A stretch of DNA of 64,000 nt from Novosphingobium profundi (lineage in GTDB: Bacteria > Pseudomonadota > Alphaproteobacteria > Sphingomonadales > Sphingomonadaceae): positions 310,001 to 374,000 of the forward strand of contig NZ_JAIVLF010000003.1 in the NCBI RefSeq assembly GCF_020524485.1. Reading direction: 5' to 3'. The position numbers and the translations under genes were made by a program. This document shows positions 24,068 through 33,810 of this stretch, piece after piece. Within the stretch, counting starts at the first letter, position 1, and each line of letters begins with the position of its first letter. The notes beneath the pieces were generated by a model. The model was not told the DNA's origin. It was given only the letters and a program-made list of their open reading frames with translations, and made no database searches.

Positions 24068-26458
24068 TCAGAACTTCTTCTGCACGGTGAAGGCCCACTC
24101 GCGCGGACGGCCCACGTTGGAGTAGGTCGTGCCCGCGCTCGCGTAGAGCGCGGCGAAGCGGATCGGCAGGTAGTAGTACTTGTCGAAGAGGTTCTGGACC
24201 TCGAAGGAGATCGCCAGATCCTCGTCCGCGTTGCGCCAGGTCACACGCGCATTGGCGATGGCCCGGGCCGGGTTGAAGTCCAGCTCGCTGCTGCCCGGAA
24301 GACGGCCCATGCCCTGCTTGCCGGTGTAGGCGATGTCGAAGCGCGGCGTGACCGTGCCTGCGTTGTCGCCCAGTTCGCCGCGGTACTGGATGCCGAAGCT
24401 GCCGCGCCAGTTGGGCGTGGTGAGCGGATCCTCGAGACGGATGTTGTTGCCGACCATGGGGCCGATGCGCTTCCAGTTGCCCTCGATCCAGCTGACAGTC
24501 GCGTCGATATCGAGGCCGTAGATCGGGCTCGCCTGGAGCTCGAACTCGACACCGTACATCTCGCCGTCGCCCGCGTTGCTGATCGCGGCGCAGGGAAACG
24601 GATCCTCACCCGGCGGGAAACCGTCGAGGATGGCGCAGTCCGCGATGGGAAGCTGCATGTTCTTGTAGTCGTTGTAGAAGCCCGACAGGTTCATGCGCAG
24701 CGTACGGCCAAGGAGGTCGGTCTTCACACCCACTTCGTAAGCGGTCAGCGTTTCAGGGTCGAACGTGCCGTTGACGGCCTGGGCCTGGGTAAAGGGACGT
24801 GCGGTCACGCCGCCACCCTTGAAGCCCGTGCTGATCGTGGCGTAGGCCAGAACTTCGTCGCTGAAGCGGTAGTCGACCGAGATACGGTAGTCGACGCGGT
24901 CGCCGTCGTATTCCGCCACACTGCCATCGAGCGCGCCGACACCGAAGATATCGACCAGCGGGCCGCCGTCCCAAGCCTTGCGCACGAAGGTGTAGTCCTT
25001 GTGCTCCTTGGTGTAGCGAAGGCCGCCCGTGACGTTGAGGTTGGGCGTGGGGTGCAGGATAACGGTACCGAACAGCGCCTTGCTGTCGGCGCGGACCGGG
25101 TCATCGCCCTGGAACTGGAGGAACAGCGCCGGATTGCCCATGCCGATGTAGCGGATGTCCTGGCGGGTGAAGTAGACCGACTTCTGATCGCTGTAGTAGC
25201 CACCCACTGTAAGATCGGCGAAGTCACCCAGTTCCGCGTTGACGCGCAGTTCCTGGCTGAAGAAGCGGAAGGTCAGATCGTTGAAACCGCCGCCGCCGAT
25301 GTTCGGGTTGGGCGTGTAATCGTCGTCCGTGCCATAGGTCTGCTGGTATTCGCGGTAGGCCGTGATCGACTTGACGTTGATCGAGTCCGAAAGGTTCACC
25401 GACATGTCGCTCGACACGCCCCAGCCCCAGAACTTGACCGAGTTGGGCATGTAGTAGGCCTGGCCCGCCTGGCCGCCCGCGGGCAGGTACCAGCTGGCGT
25501 AGGTGCAGAACTTGCCGCAACGGAAGTCCGCGCCGGTGAGGTCAGTGTTGTTCTCGGTGATGACACCGGCGGCCGCCGTGCGGTTCTCCCAGGTGTAGTC
25601 ACCGGTCACGATCCAGTCGAAGCTGTCGGTCGGATTGAAGCGCAGCGATCCGCGCACGCCTGCGTAGTTGCGCTCGCCCAGCTTGTCGACGACGCAGTTG
25701 GCCGGGGTCGAGGGATTGCCGGTGATGCCCAGTTCATTGTCCGGGTTCACGCAGCCATAGTCGAGCTGGTCGACATAGCCGTTCTGGTGCTTGTAGACAC
25801 CTGCGACACGCGCATAGAGATTGTCGGTCAGCGCAAAGTTCATGCTGGCGCGAAGGTCGATGCGTTCACGCGCACCATAGACCACATCCACCTTGCCGCT
25901 GCTTCCGGGCTCGGGCTTGACCGAGAACATCTTGATCGCGCCGCCGATCGAGTTGCGGCCGGTCAGGGTGCCCTGCGGTCCGCGCAGGATCTCGACACGC
26001 TCCAGGTCGAGCAGGTCCATGATGTTGCCGGTCAGCGTCGCGTAGTAGACATCGTCGATGTACATGCCGACGCCCGGCTCGTAGGCGGGGTTGAAGTCGT
26101 ACTGGCCGATGCCGCGGATGTAGACGGCCATTGAGGAGCCGAACGCGCCGCCCATTTCAGTCAGCTGCACGTTCGGCGCCTGGCCTGCGACCTGCGAAAG
26201 ATCGGTCTGATTGCGCGCTTCGAGGAGCGCAGCATCGACTGCGGTGATCGAAAGCGGTGTGTCCTGCAGTTTCTGCGAGCGGAACTGCGCGGTCACGATG
26301 ATCTCGCGCATCGCGGCATCATTGGTAGTCTGCTGCTGCGGCTCCGAAGCCGTCTCGGCGGTATCCTGCGCCCGCGCGCCGGTAGCTGTGAAAAGCGTGG
26401 CCGCCGAAGCGGTTGCGAGCAACGCATAGCGCAGCCCTGATCTGGAATTGATCTGCAT
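24068..26458 (-). CDS. TonB-dependent outer-membrane receptor
   Basis: 796-aa receptor. Signal peptide through residues ATGARAQ, TonB-box-like REIIVTAQFR, plug domain with GPQGTLTGRNSIGGAI, and a 22-strand barrel ending in aromatic Phe (FTVQKKF). The sphingomonad pattern of using such receptors for aromatic dimers (DdvT in SYK-6 imports a biphenyl) suggests uptake of a lignin fragment rather than iron. The ATG has GGAGAGGG upstream. A GCATACAATA motif within a palindrome (26539) lies in its promoter. Its paralogue is at 40455. Confidence 0.88.
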   Translation of the reverse strand: MQINSRSGLRYALLATASAATLFTATGARAQDTAETASEPQQQTTNDAAMREIIVTAQFRSQKLQDTPLSITAVDAALLEARNQTDLSQVAGQAPNVQLTEMGGAFGSSMAVYIRGIGQYDFNPAYEPGVGMYIDDVYYATLTGNIMDLLDLERVEILRGPQGTLTGRNSIGGAIKMFSVKPEPGSSGKVDVVYGARERIDLRASMNFALTDNLYARVAGVYKHQNGYVDQLDYGCVNPDNELGITGNPSTPANCVVDKLGERNYAGVRGSLRFNPTDSFDWIVTGDYTWENRTAAAGVITENNTDLTGADFRCGKFCTYASWYLPAGGQAGQAYYMPNSVKFWGWGVSSDMSVNLSDSINVKSITAYREYQQTYGTDDDYTPNPNIGGGGFNDLTFRFFSQELRVNAELGDFADLTVGGYYSDQKSVYFTRQDIRYIGMGNPALFLQFQGDDPVRADSKALFGTVILHPTPNLNVTGGLRYTKEHKDYTFVRKAWDGGPLVDIFGVGALDGSVAEYDGDRVDYRISVDYRFSDEVLAYATISTGFKGGGVTARPFTQAQAVNGTFDPETLTAYEVGVKTDLLGRTLRMNLSGFYNDYKNMQLPIADCAILDGFPPGEDPFPCAAISNAGDGEMYGVEFELQASPIYGLDIDATVSWIEGNWKRIGPMVGNNIRLEDPLTTPNWRGSFGIQYRGELGDNAGTVTPRFDIAYTGKQGMGRLPGSSELDFNPARAIANARVTWRNADEDLAISFEVQNLFDKYYYLPIRFAALYASAGTTYSNVGRPREWAFTVQKKF

Positions 26459-26538
26459 ATTGGCCCTCTCCTGAACCAGCGCCGGGGATTATGCGTCTCC
26501 GTGCGCCTTTCATGCCGTCGCGTTGTGCGACATGTTGT

Positions 26539-26555
26539 TTGTATGGCATACAATA
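26539..26555. promoter_or_regulatory. TTGTATG-G-CATACAA palindrome upstream of TonB receptor
   Basis: Seven-base arms with a one-base centre, at 26539-26553, extended to GCATACAATA at 26546-26555. It lies about 85 bp upstream of the receptor start in an AT-richer gap of 243 bp that also serves the CmcJ-like gene on the plus strand. The half-site recurs at 1545 and 5316. A probable MarR-type operator. Confidence 0.5.
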
Positions 26556-26701
26556 TGCGGAAGGCAAGCCCGGAGAGGTCCGCAGGCGACTTTTTTGGAA
26601 GAAGTACAGTTGCCCGGATCACCTATAGGGAAACCGCGAGAGCGCCACGCTCTCACGCGAAAATTGGCATAAAACAACAATGAAATAAGGACTTGAGAGG
26701 G

Positions 26702-27490
26702 ATGAATAGACTTGTAGGCACCATCAACTATGCTGCACGGAACGCAGAGCGCATGCTCTACCGGGCTAACGACCACACCCGCGACACCGTTCGTATCGCC
26801 CCCGAATCCATGCCGATCCACGATGGACGGGCGCGCGAATCCACGCTGGATTGCAATGGGTACCAAATTGTCTCGGTTGTTATGTCACCCGGCACCAGTG
26901 GCCATCTCGAGCCAGCGACCGACGCCGCCTGTGCGCTGATCCGCGATCTGTGCGGCGCTGACCGCGTGGTGGCGACCGCCCCTCCGGTCCACCGCTTCGG
27001 GGAACGCTCGGACCTTTCGGGCCAGCTCGACAATTCCCGGCCCGCGCGCTTTGCCCACGTCGACGTCTCGGACACCACCGCCCTCGCCTTCTCCACACGC
27101 TCCTGCCCGGACGACCTGGACCACTACCGCCGCAGCGCGCATTACAACCTGTGGTGCGTCACCTCGCCGCCGCCGCAGGACGTGCCGCTGGCGCTGTGCG
27201 ATGCCCGCTCGTTCGCGCGCGAGGACCTGATCCTCGCGGACGCCGTATTCGACCGGGACGGCGAGGATCTGTGGACCATGGAAAGCTTCGTCCTGGCTTA
27301 CGCGCCCCGGCACGAATGGGTCTGGTTCCCCGACATGCAGCCGGGCGAAGCGCTTCTCTTCAAGACCTTCGACAGCGATGCCGACGCGGCAACCTGCGTG
27401 CCCCATGTCGCCTTCGACAACCCGCTCGCCCCGCCCGGCACGCCGCCGCGCAGCTCGGTGGAACTGCGCTTCATCGCCTACTGGGCCTGA
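26702..27490 (+). CDS. Second CmcJ/AsaB-like non-heme iron oxygenase homologue
   Basis: 262-aa relative of the protein at 12621. It keeps RFAHVDVSDTTA (candidate His and Asp ligands), NLWCVTSPPPQDVPLALCD, RHEWVWFPDMQPGEALLFKTF, CVPHVAFDN and the terminal SVELRFIAYW. Overall identity to the first copy looks modest, so the two are old paralogues. It is divergent from a TonB receptor, while the first lies in an operon with a GST and a thioesterase. The ATG at 26702 is adjacent to GAGAGGG. Function unknown. Confidence 0.62.
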   Translation: MNRLVGTINYAARNAERMLYRANDHTRDTVRIAPESMPIHDGRARESTLDCNGYQIVSVVMSPGTSGHLEPATDAACALIRDLCGADRVVATAPPVHRFGERSDLSGQLDNSRPARFAHVDVSDTTALAFSTRSCPDDLDHYRRSAHYNLWCVTSPPPQDVPLALCDARSFAREDLILADAVFDRDGEDLWTMESFVLAYAPRHEWVWFPDMQPGEALLFKTFDSDADAATCVPHVAFDNPLAPPGTPPRSSVELRFIAYWA

Positions 27491-27527
27491 GCTTGGCCAC
27501 GCGTAGCCGGCCCGCTATTCTGCCCGC

Positions 27528-28121
27528 ATGAGCGATTGCGGATGCCGCCCGACGGGCCTCGAAACCACCTCCCAGCGCCGCGCCCTCGTCGTGGCGCTGG
27601 GGCTCAACGCGGTCATGTTCGTGGTCGAGACCGCCGCAGGCCTCCACGCCGATTCGGCGAGCCTGCTCGCCGACGGCCTCGACATGGCCACCGACGCCTC
27701 GGTCTATGCCGTCGCGCTCCTCGCCCTCACCCGCAGCGCCCGCTTCAAGAAGGGCGCGGCAACGTGGAGCGGCGCCCTCCTCTTTCTCGTCGGCGTGGGC
27801 GTGGTGCTCGAAACCGTGCGCCGGGCCTTTGCGGGCGCGGAGCCCGGCGGCCTGTGGATGATGGCGGTCGGTCTCCTCGCACTGGCGGTGAACGCTTATG
27901 TCCTGCGCCTGCTCGCGCGCCAGCGCAGCGCCGAAGTCCACATGCGCGCCGCCTGGATCTTCACCCGCGCCGACGTCATCGCCAACGCCGCCGTCCTTGT
28001 CTCGGGCGCCCTGGTCTGGGCTACCGGCATCATCGCCTTCGACCTTGCTGTCGGCCTTGCCATCGGTGTCTACGTCATCAAGGAAGCCTTCGAGATCCTG
28101 CGCGAAGCACGCGACGCATAG
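27528..28121 (+). CDS. Cation diffusion facilitator-like membrane protein
   Basis: 197-aa protein with about six transmembrane helices. The CDF metal-site pattern appears as HADSASLLADGLDMATDASV in TM2 and RADVIANAAVLVSG in TM5. It starts with a CGC cluster (MSDCGC) and lacks the usual C-terminal cytoplasmic domain, as in some short CDF proteins. It probably exports a divalent metal. No link to aromatic catabolism is seen. It lies 37 bp after the CmcJ-like gene and is convergent with ligM. Confidence 0.78.
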   Translation: MSDCGCRPTGLETTSQRRALVVALGLNAVMFVVETAAGLHADSASLLADGLDMATDASVYAVALLALTRSARFKKGAATWSGALLFLVGVGVVLETVRRAFAGAEPGGLWMMAVGLLALAVNAYVLRLLARQRSAEVHMRAAWIFTRADVIANAAVLVSGALVWATGIIAFDLAVGLAIGVYVIKEAFEILREARDA

Positions 28122-28150
28122 TCCCAGCGCCCTCCTGCTGCACCCAAAAG

Positions 28151-28189
28151 AAAAGGCCGCCCGGATCGAAATCCGGGCGGCCCTTCTTC
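28151..28189. terminator. Bidirectional rho-independent terminator
   Basis: GGCCGCCCGGAT and ATCCGGGCGGCC form a perfect 12-bp stem around CGAA. An A-rich stretch (AAAAGAAAA) precedes it and CTTCTTC follows, so it can end both the CDF transcript (plus) and the ligM transcript (minus). Confidence 0.88.
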
Positions 28190-28207
28190 ATCGGGAGAGC
28201 GAAAGGA

Positions 28208-29779
<1,572 letters not shown>

Positions 29780-30289
29780 GTGCGACGGGCTAAGCATGAG
29801 CGCGTGGGCACGAACGAACCAAAATCCGACACTCCCGACGCCTCCGCACAGGCGGAAGGACGCGGCGATCTCGACTCGATCCTGGGCTTCCATATCCGGT
29901 TGGCCCACGGCGCGGTCTATCGCCATTTCACCGAGACCTTCACCGACCTGGGCCTGACCCAGAAGCAGGTCTCGGTGCTCTGGACCGTGGCCGAGCAGCC
30001 CGGCCTGTTCCAGGCGGATCTGGGCCAACAACTTCAGATGGACCGCGCGACCACGACCGAGATCATCAACCGCCTGGCCGCGCGCGATCTCCTGCGCCGC
30101 GAGCCCTCCCCGCTCGACCGCCGCAAGAGCTCGCTCCACCTCCAGCCAGAGGGCGAGCGCGTACTCGAAGAGGCGCGCACATCCATTCTCGCGCATGAGA
30201 CCTGGCTCAAGGAGCGCTTCAGCGACGCCGAAGTGGCGACGCTGATCGGTCTGCTCACCCGCATCCACAGCCTGCCTCCGACCGACTGA
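29780..30289 (+). CDS. MarR-family transcriptional regulator (next to ligM)
   Basis: About 169-aa MarR protein with a polar N-terminal tail, winged helix FQADLGQQLQMDRATTTEII and wing SPLDRRKSSLHL. Close in pattern to the MarR at 1619. Divergent position makes it the likely regulator of ligM. The start is uncertain: GTG at 29780 or GTG at 29804, neither with a strong ribosome site. The ligand would be expected to be vanillate or a CoA/aldehyde precursor, which is inference. Confidence 0.83.
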   Translation: MRRAKHERVGTNEPKSDTPDASAQAEGRGDLDSILGFHIRLAHGAVYRHFTETFTDLGLTQKQVSVLWTVAEQPGLFQADLGQQLQMDRATTTEIINRLAARDLLRREPSPLDRRKSSLHLQPEGERVLEEARTSILAHETWLKERFSDAEVATLIGLLTRIHSLPPTD

Positions 30290-30311
30290 GCCTCCTTGCA
30301 CCTGCGCCGCG

Positions 30312-30352
30312 TTGACAGGCGCACGCGCCTCCTGCAAAGTAACGAACGTTAC
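30312..30352 (+). promoter_or_regulatory. Promoter with GTAACG-AA-CGTTAC operator
   Basis: TTGACA at 30312-30317 is a good -35; 17 bp later a -10-like CAAAGT (30335-30340) runs into the perfect palindrome GTAACGAACGTTAC (30339-30352). A repressor there would block polymerase. It is 68 bp upstream of the flavoprotein gene. This is the best copy of an operator family also seen at 33740, 40212, 46144, 52866, 56447 and 57184. Confidence 0.7.
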
Positions 30353-30420
30353 TAATAAGGTGGCAGCCACCCCTTGCGCCTCCCAGGCGCAGGACCTGGC
30401 TTGCGACAAGGTGGAGAGCG

Positions 30421-31977
30421 ATGGTTTCGAAACGTGCGCAGGGGCCCGACCCGGCCCGCATCCGGCAGGCGCGGGCCGCCTTCCAGGCGGCGCTGGGCGC
30501 CGACAATGTCTTTTTCGGTGAAGAGGATGCGGCCGCCTACAACGACAAGTTCGCGGTGGACGACACGCTCCACCACCCTTCAGGCGCCATCGCGCCGGGG
30601 AGCGCGGAGGAAGTCCAGGCCGCGCTGCGCATCGCGTCTGAGGTCGGCATCCCGCTCTGGCCGATCAGCCGTGGCAAGAACCTGGGCTACGGCGGCAGCG
30701 CGCCAGTCCTCGCCGGCTCGGTCATCCTCGATCTCTCCCGCATGAAGAGAATCGAGTACGACGAGGAGAACGGCACCGTCCTGCTCGAGCCTGGTGTGGG
30801 CTTCTACGACCTCTACGACTTCCTCAAGGCCCGGGGCATGAAGCATTGGCTTTCAACACCCGGAAACTCGTGGGGCTCGGTCGTCGGCAACGCCCTCGAC
30901 CGGGGCGTGGGCTATACCCCCTACGGCGAGAACACGAGCAAGATCTGCGGGATGGAAGTGGCGCTGGCGGACGGTTCGCTGGTGCGCACCGGGATGGGCG
31001 CGCTCGAAGGCTCGCCTACCTGGCAGCTCTACCGCTACGGCTTCGGCCCGGCTTGGGACCAGCTCTTCGTACAGTCGAACTTCGGGGTCGTCACCAAGAT
31101 GGGTCTTTGGCTCATGCCCGAACCCGAATCGCTGATGGGCATGGATGTCGAGTTCGACAATCCCGAGGACCTGCGGCCTCTCATCGACACGCTCGCCCCC
31201 TTGCGCCGTGAGGGCCTGCTCCAGCAGTCGCCCACCATCGGCAACTGGCTGCGCGCGGCAGCCGTCCTCACCACGCGCTCGGAATGGACAGACCAGCCCG
31301 GCGCGCTGAGCGACGAGGTGATCTCGGCAATCCGCAAGAAGTATCGCGTGGGCTGGTGGGGCGTGAGCCTGCGCCTCTATGGCCGCGAGGAGGTGAACAA
31401 GGCCGCCTATCCGATCCTGGAGAAGGCCATGAACGACCTGAAGCCGCTCTCCATGCGCCCGGCGCAATGGAAGCGCGGCGAGCCGCTGGAGAATTCAGGG
31501 TGGACCGGCACGCCGATCAGTTTTCCGATGCAGAACGCCAACTGGCACGGCGGGCGCGGCGGACATATCGGCTTCTCGCCGGTGCTGCCCCAGTCGGGCA
31601 CGGCCGCCATGGCGCAGTTCAAGCGGACCTATGACCGCTACCGCGAATACGGCATGGACTACCAGGCCAGCTTCGCCTTCGGCGAGCGCCATCTCATCAA
31701 CGTCAACGCGGTCCTCCTCGACAAGGACGATCCTGCCATGATGGGCCGGGTGGATCCCTTCCTGCGCCAGCTCGTCGCCGACGCGAAGGCGCAAGGTTAT
31801 GGCGAGTACCGCACCCATCTCGACTACATGGACCTCGTCGCCTCGACGTACGATTTCAATGACAACGCCCTGCTGAAGCTCAACGAGCGCGTGAAGAACG
31901 CGCTTGATCCCGCGGGGGTCATCGCGCCCGGCAAGAGCGGTATCTGGCCCGGCGCCAAGGGAGGAACCTGCGCATGA
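30421..31977 (+). CDS. VAO/PCMH-type 4-alkylphenol flavoprotein
   Basis: 518-aa FAD enzyme of the vanillyl-alcohol oxidase/p-cresol methylhydroxylase family. The FAD-binding PP-loop region IPLWPISRGKNLGYGG, PGVGFYDLYDFL, GNSWGSVVGNALDRG and the phenolate-binding Tyr-Arg of GYGEYRTH (about residue 463) are intact. It is followed with a 4-bp overlap by a c-type cytochrome, the arrangement of PCMH and eugenol hydroxylase, so it is more likely a dehydrogenase than an oxidase. Substrates could be 4-alkylguaiacols, eugenol or vanillyl alcohol. No signal peptide is evident. Confidence 0.87.
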   Translation: MVSKRAQGPDPARIRQARAAFQAALGADNVFFGEEDAAAYNDKFAVDDTLHHPSGAIAPGSAEEVQAALRIASEVGIPLWPISRGKNLGYGGSAPVLAGSVILDLSRMKRIEYDEENGTVLLEPGVGFYDLYDFLKARGMKHWLSTPGNSWGSVVGNALDRGVGYTPYGENTSKICGMEVALADGSLVRTGMGALEGSPTWQLYRYGFGPAWDQLFVQSNFGVVTKMGLWLMPEPESLMGMDVEFDNPEDLRPLIDTLAPLRREGLLQQSPTIGNWLRAAAVLTTRSEWTDQPGALSDEVISAIRKKYRVGWWGVSLRLYGREEVNKAAYPILEKAMNDLKPLSMRPAQWKRGEPLENSGWTGTPISFPMQNANWHGGRGGHIGFSPVLPQSGTAAMAQFKRTYDRYREYGMDYQASFAFGERHLINVNAVLLDKDDPAMMGRVDPFLRQLVADAKAQGYGEYRTHLDYMDLVASTYDFNDNALLKLNERVKNALDPAGVIAPGKSGIWPGAKGGTCA

Positions 31978-32420
31978 GTACGCTTTCCAAGTCGGCGCTG
32001 ACAGGTGCCTGCACGGCCGTTCTCATCGCTGTCGCGGCATGTGGCACCGGAGCCCCGGCCCAGGACGCCAAGGACGCGCCACAAGGCGGCCCGCCGCCGA
32101 TGCCCGCGCCCGTTACGCTCTCCTCGCGCCCCGACGCGGGGCCGGGCGAAAAGCTCTTCATCGAGAAGTGCGTGATGTGCCACGGCCCCAACGGGATGGG
32201 TACCGGCCTTCTTGCGCGCCGCATGGACGTGGCCCTGCTCGAAGAGCGCGAGGACCTTCCCGCCGACTACGTCATCCAGGCCGCGCGCATGGGCATCGGC
32301 AACATGCCCGCGATCCCGCGCGGCGAAGTGAGCGATGCCGATTTGCAGCAGATCGCTGACTACCTCGCGAGCAAGACGCCCAAGGACATGGGCGGCACGA
32401 TGGGAGGAGCGGCACGATGA
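31974..32420 (+). CDS. c-type cytochrome subunit (PchC/EhyA-like)
   Basis: 148-aa protein. N-terminal signal with a possible lipobox (IAVAAC), a Pro-rich linker, then a class I cytochrome c domain with CVMCHG (about residue 65) and a probable Met ligand in GNMPAIPRGE. It overlaps the flavoprotein stop by ATGA and is itself overlapped by the next gene. It should accept electrons from the flavoprotein at 30421, as the cytochrome subunit does in p-cresol methylhydroxylase. How a signal-less flavoprotein reaches the periplasm is not explained. Confidence 0.87.
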   Translation: MSTLSKSALTGACTAVLIAVAACGTGAPAQDAKDAPQGGPPPMPAPVTLSSRPDAGPGEKLFIEKCVMCHGPNGMGTGLLARRMDVALLEEREDLPADYVIQAARMGIGNMPAIPRGEVSDADLQQIADYLASKTPKDMGGTMGGAAR

Positions 32421-32956
32421 CGACGCTGGCCCGGCGCGAACTGCTCGCCCTCACCGCTGCGGGCGTGCCGCTGGCAGCCCTTGGCTCCACGCTTCTCGCC
32501 TCCGGAGCAAGCGCAGCCACCGCGCCCACCGCCCTCTTGCATGACGCGACACTTCCCGACGCGCGGCGCTTTGCCGCCCGCGCCGCCCAGCTTGGCCAGA
32601 CCTCGCAAGCCCTCGCCGGAGACCCCGTACGCCAAGCCCAGGCGCTCTTTGCACGCCGTCCCCAGGTCGTGTTCGGAGTTAGCCGGGCAAGCGACCGCCT
32701 GCTCTTTACAGAGGTCGCGCGCGAGGCCGGCTACGAGGAACTTGTCCAGATTGCCCAGCGCGCCGGATGTATCCATGAGAGCCGCTGCCGGAGTGGCGCC
32801 GAAGCCTTCGCGGCCCTCGCCCGCGCGAGTGGCCCCAACTGGCCGCGCGCCTTCGCCGAACTGGCTCTGGGGGCCGCGCCGCTAACGGACGCCCTGGAGA
32901 TACAGGGAGCGGATGCGCCGACCAGCTTCAGCTGGGTGCTACGTCGAAAGGGGTGA
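32417..32956 (+). CDS. Tat-signal protein of unknown function
   Basis: 179-aa protein. The N-terminus carries a twin-arginine-like leader, TLARRELLALTAAGVPLAAL, and a likely cleavage near ASGASA. The mature part is alanine-rich, has a pair of cysteines (GCIHESRC) and ends SFSWVLRRKG. I recognise no domain. It is translationally coupled (ATGA) to the cytochrome and ends at a strong terminator, so it is the third gene of the flavoprotein-cytochrome operon. It could help export or assemble the complex, or be a substrate-binding partner. Confidence 0.7.
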   Translation: MTTLARRELLALTAAGVPLAALGSTLLASGASAATAPTALLHDATLPDARRFAARAAQLGQTSQALAGDPVRQAQALFARRPQVVFGVSRASDRLLFTEVAREAGYEELVQIAQRAGCIHESRCRSGAEAFAALARASGPNWPRAFAELALGAAPLTDALEIQGADAPTSFSWVLRRKG

Positions 32957-32966
32957 TCTTGCCCAC

Positions 32967-33010
32967 AAAAAAGCCCTTCCGGAACGGCGGCTCCGGAAGG
33001 GCTTTTTTTT
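32967..33010 (+). terminator. Strong rho-independent terminator
   Basis: AAAAAAGCCCTTCCGGA and TCCGGAAGGGCTTTTTT form a 17-bp perfect stem around an 8-nt loop, followed by further T residues. It lies 11 bp after the stop of the Tat-signal gene and ends the flavoprotein operon. The A-tract on the left also allows function on the other strand. Confidence 0.92.
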
Positions 33011-33033
33011 ATTTCAGAAGATACAAGAAGATA

Positions 33034-33150
33034 TTCCGAGGGCCATCGCCCTCGGGCTCCCCGAACCGGCGACCTCACGTCCCGTGCGCCACGCTGGCGG
33101 CACGACCAAAGGTCGCCGAATCTGGGGTCCAAGGGGCGATGGCCCCTTGA
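33034..33150. repeat. Nested-palindrome intergenic element, copy 2 (inverted)
   Basis: CCGAGGGC-CATC-GCCCTCGG at 33036-33055 and AAGGGGC-GATG-GCCCCTT at 33131-33148, the same two hairpins as copy 1 in reverse order. The internal arms here are GGCGACCT and AGGTCGCC. It lies between the Tat-signal gene (plus) and a SnoaL-like gene (minus), again at convergent ends. Confidence 0.85.
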
Positions 33151-33166
33151 TTCCTCAATTTCTTCG

Positions 33167-33664
33167 TCACTTACGAATGATGAGCGATTCCGGCCGCTTG
33201 CGCGGCACCCACTGGCCGCGTCCGGGAAACTTGCTGAGAACTTCACCGTCCCAAAGGCGTACAGTGCGGCGGTGGAAGCGCCAGTTCCCGTCCTCGCAGC
33301 GCACCGCGTGATCGTCATACCAGCCGGTGAAGCGCAGGAGGTAGGGCGGCTCGTCCTCGCACTCGGTCACGAAGGCAAAGCTGCGCATCTTGACGCTGCC
33401 ATCGTCCTGCGGGCGGAACTGGGTCTGCGTGACGTGGTGCTGGCGTCCCGGAAAGCCCGGCGCGTTGCGGTAATGTTCGGCAATACCGCGAATGCCCTCG
33501 TGGCCTTCCCAGATATCCGGGTCTTCGAACACCTCCTCGACCATACGTGCAGTGGGTGTAAAGCAGGCGACAAGCGCCTCCACGTCGCCCGTGTCCAGCG
33601 CCCAGCTGTAGTCCGCAATCAGATCCTGCAGCGCAAGACGGTCTTCGATCGGCAATTTCGGCAA
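33167..33664 (-). CDS. SnoaL/NTF2-like protein
   Basis: 165-aa NTF2-fold protein of the SnoaL-like aromatic-ring/polyketide type: LIADYSWALDTGDVEALVACF at the first helix, then HHVTQTQFRPQDDG, LRFTGWYDDHAVR and WRFHRRTVRLW. The TTG at 33664 is taken as start because GGGAGAG lies 5 bp upstream and because a longer frame would run toward the operator at 33740. It is divergent from the NmrA-PQQ-GMC-dioxygenase operon. Catalytic role unknown; isomerase, dehydratase and lyase activities are known in the fold. Confidence 0.75.
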   Translation of the reverse strand: MPKLPIEDRLALQDLIADYSWALDTGDVEALVACFTPTARMVEEVFEDPDIWEGHEGIRGIAEHYRNAPGFPGRQHHVTQTQFRPQDDGSVKMRSFAFVTECEDEPPYLLRFTGWYDDHAVRCEDGNWRFHRRTVRLWDGEVLSKFPGRGQWVPRKRPESLIIRK

Positions 33665-33739
33665 GGTATGTCTCTCCCATGTTCGCCCTCGCCGCCCGCA
33701 TCGCGTTTGCAGGCCGGTACGAGGTGCCTTGACGCAACC

Positions 33740-33753
33740 GTAACACTCGTTAC
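33740..33753. promoter_or_regulatory. GTAACA-CT-CGTTAC operator, divergent promoter
   Basis: One mismatch from the perfect palindrome at 30339. It is centred between the SnoaL-like gene (minus) and the NmrA-like gene (plus), 58 bp from the plus start. TTGACG at 33729-33734 may be a -35 box for the plus operon. Confidence 0.62.
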
Positions 33754-33810
33754 TTTCTTCCACAAGAACTCCGGGCTGACTCGGAGCGAAATCGGGAAGA
33801 GAGAGGACCC

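Noticed and set aside
23966..26134. 722-codon plus-strand frame opposite the TonB receptor
   Set aside because: Composition (Val/Asp/Arg/His-rich, no motifs) is typical of an antisense shadow; the minus frame is a full receptor with signal peptide and C-terminal Phe.
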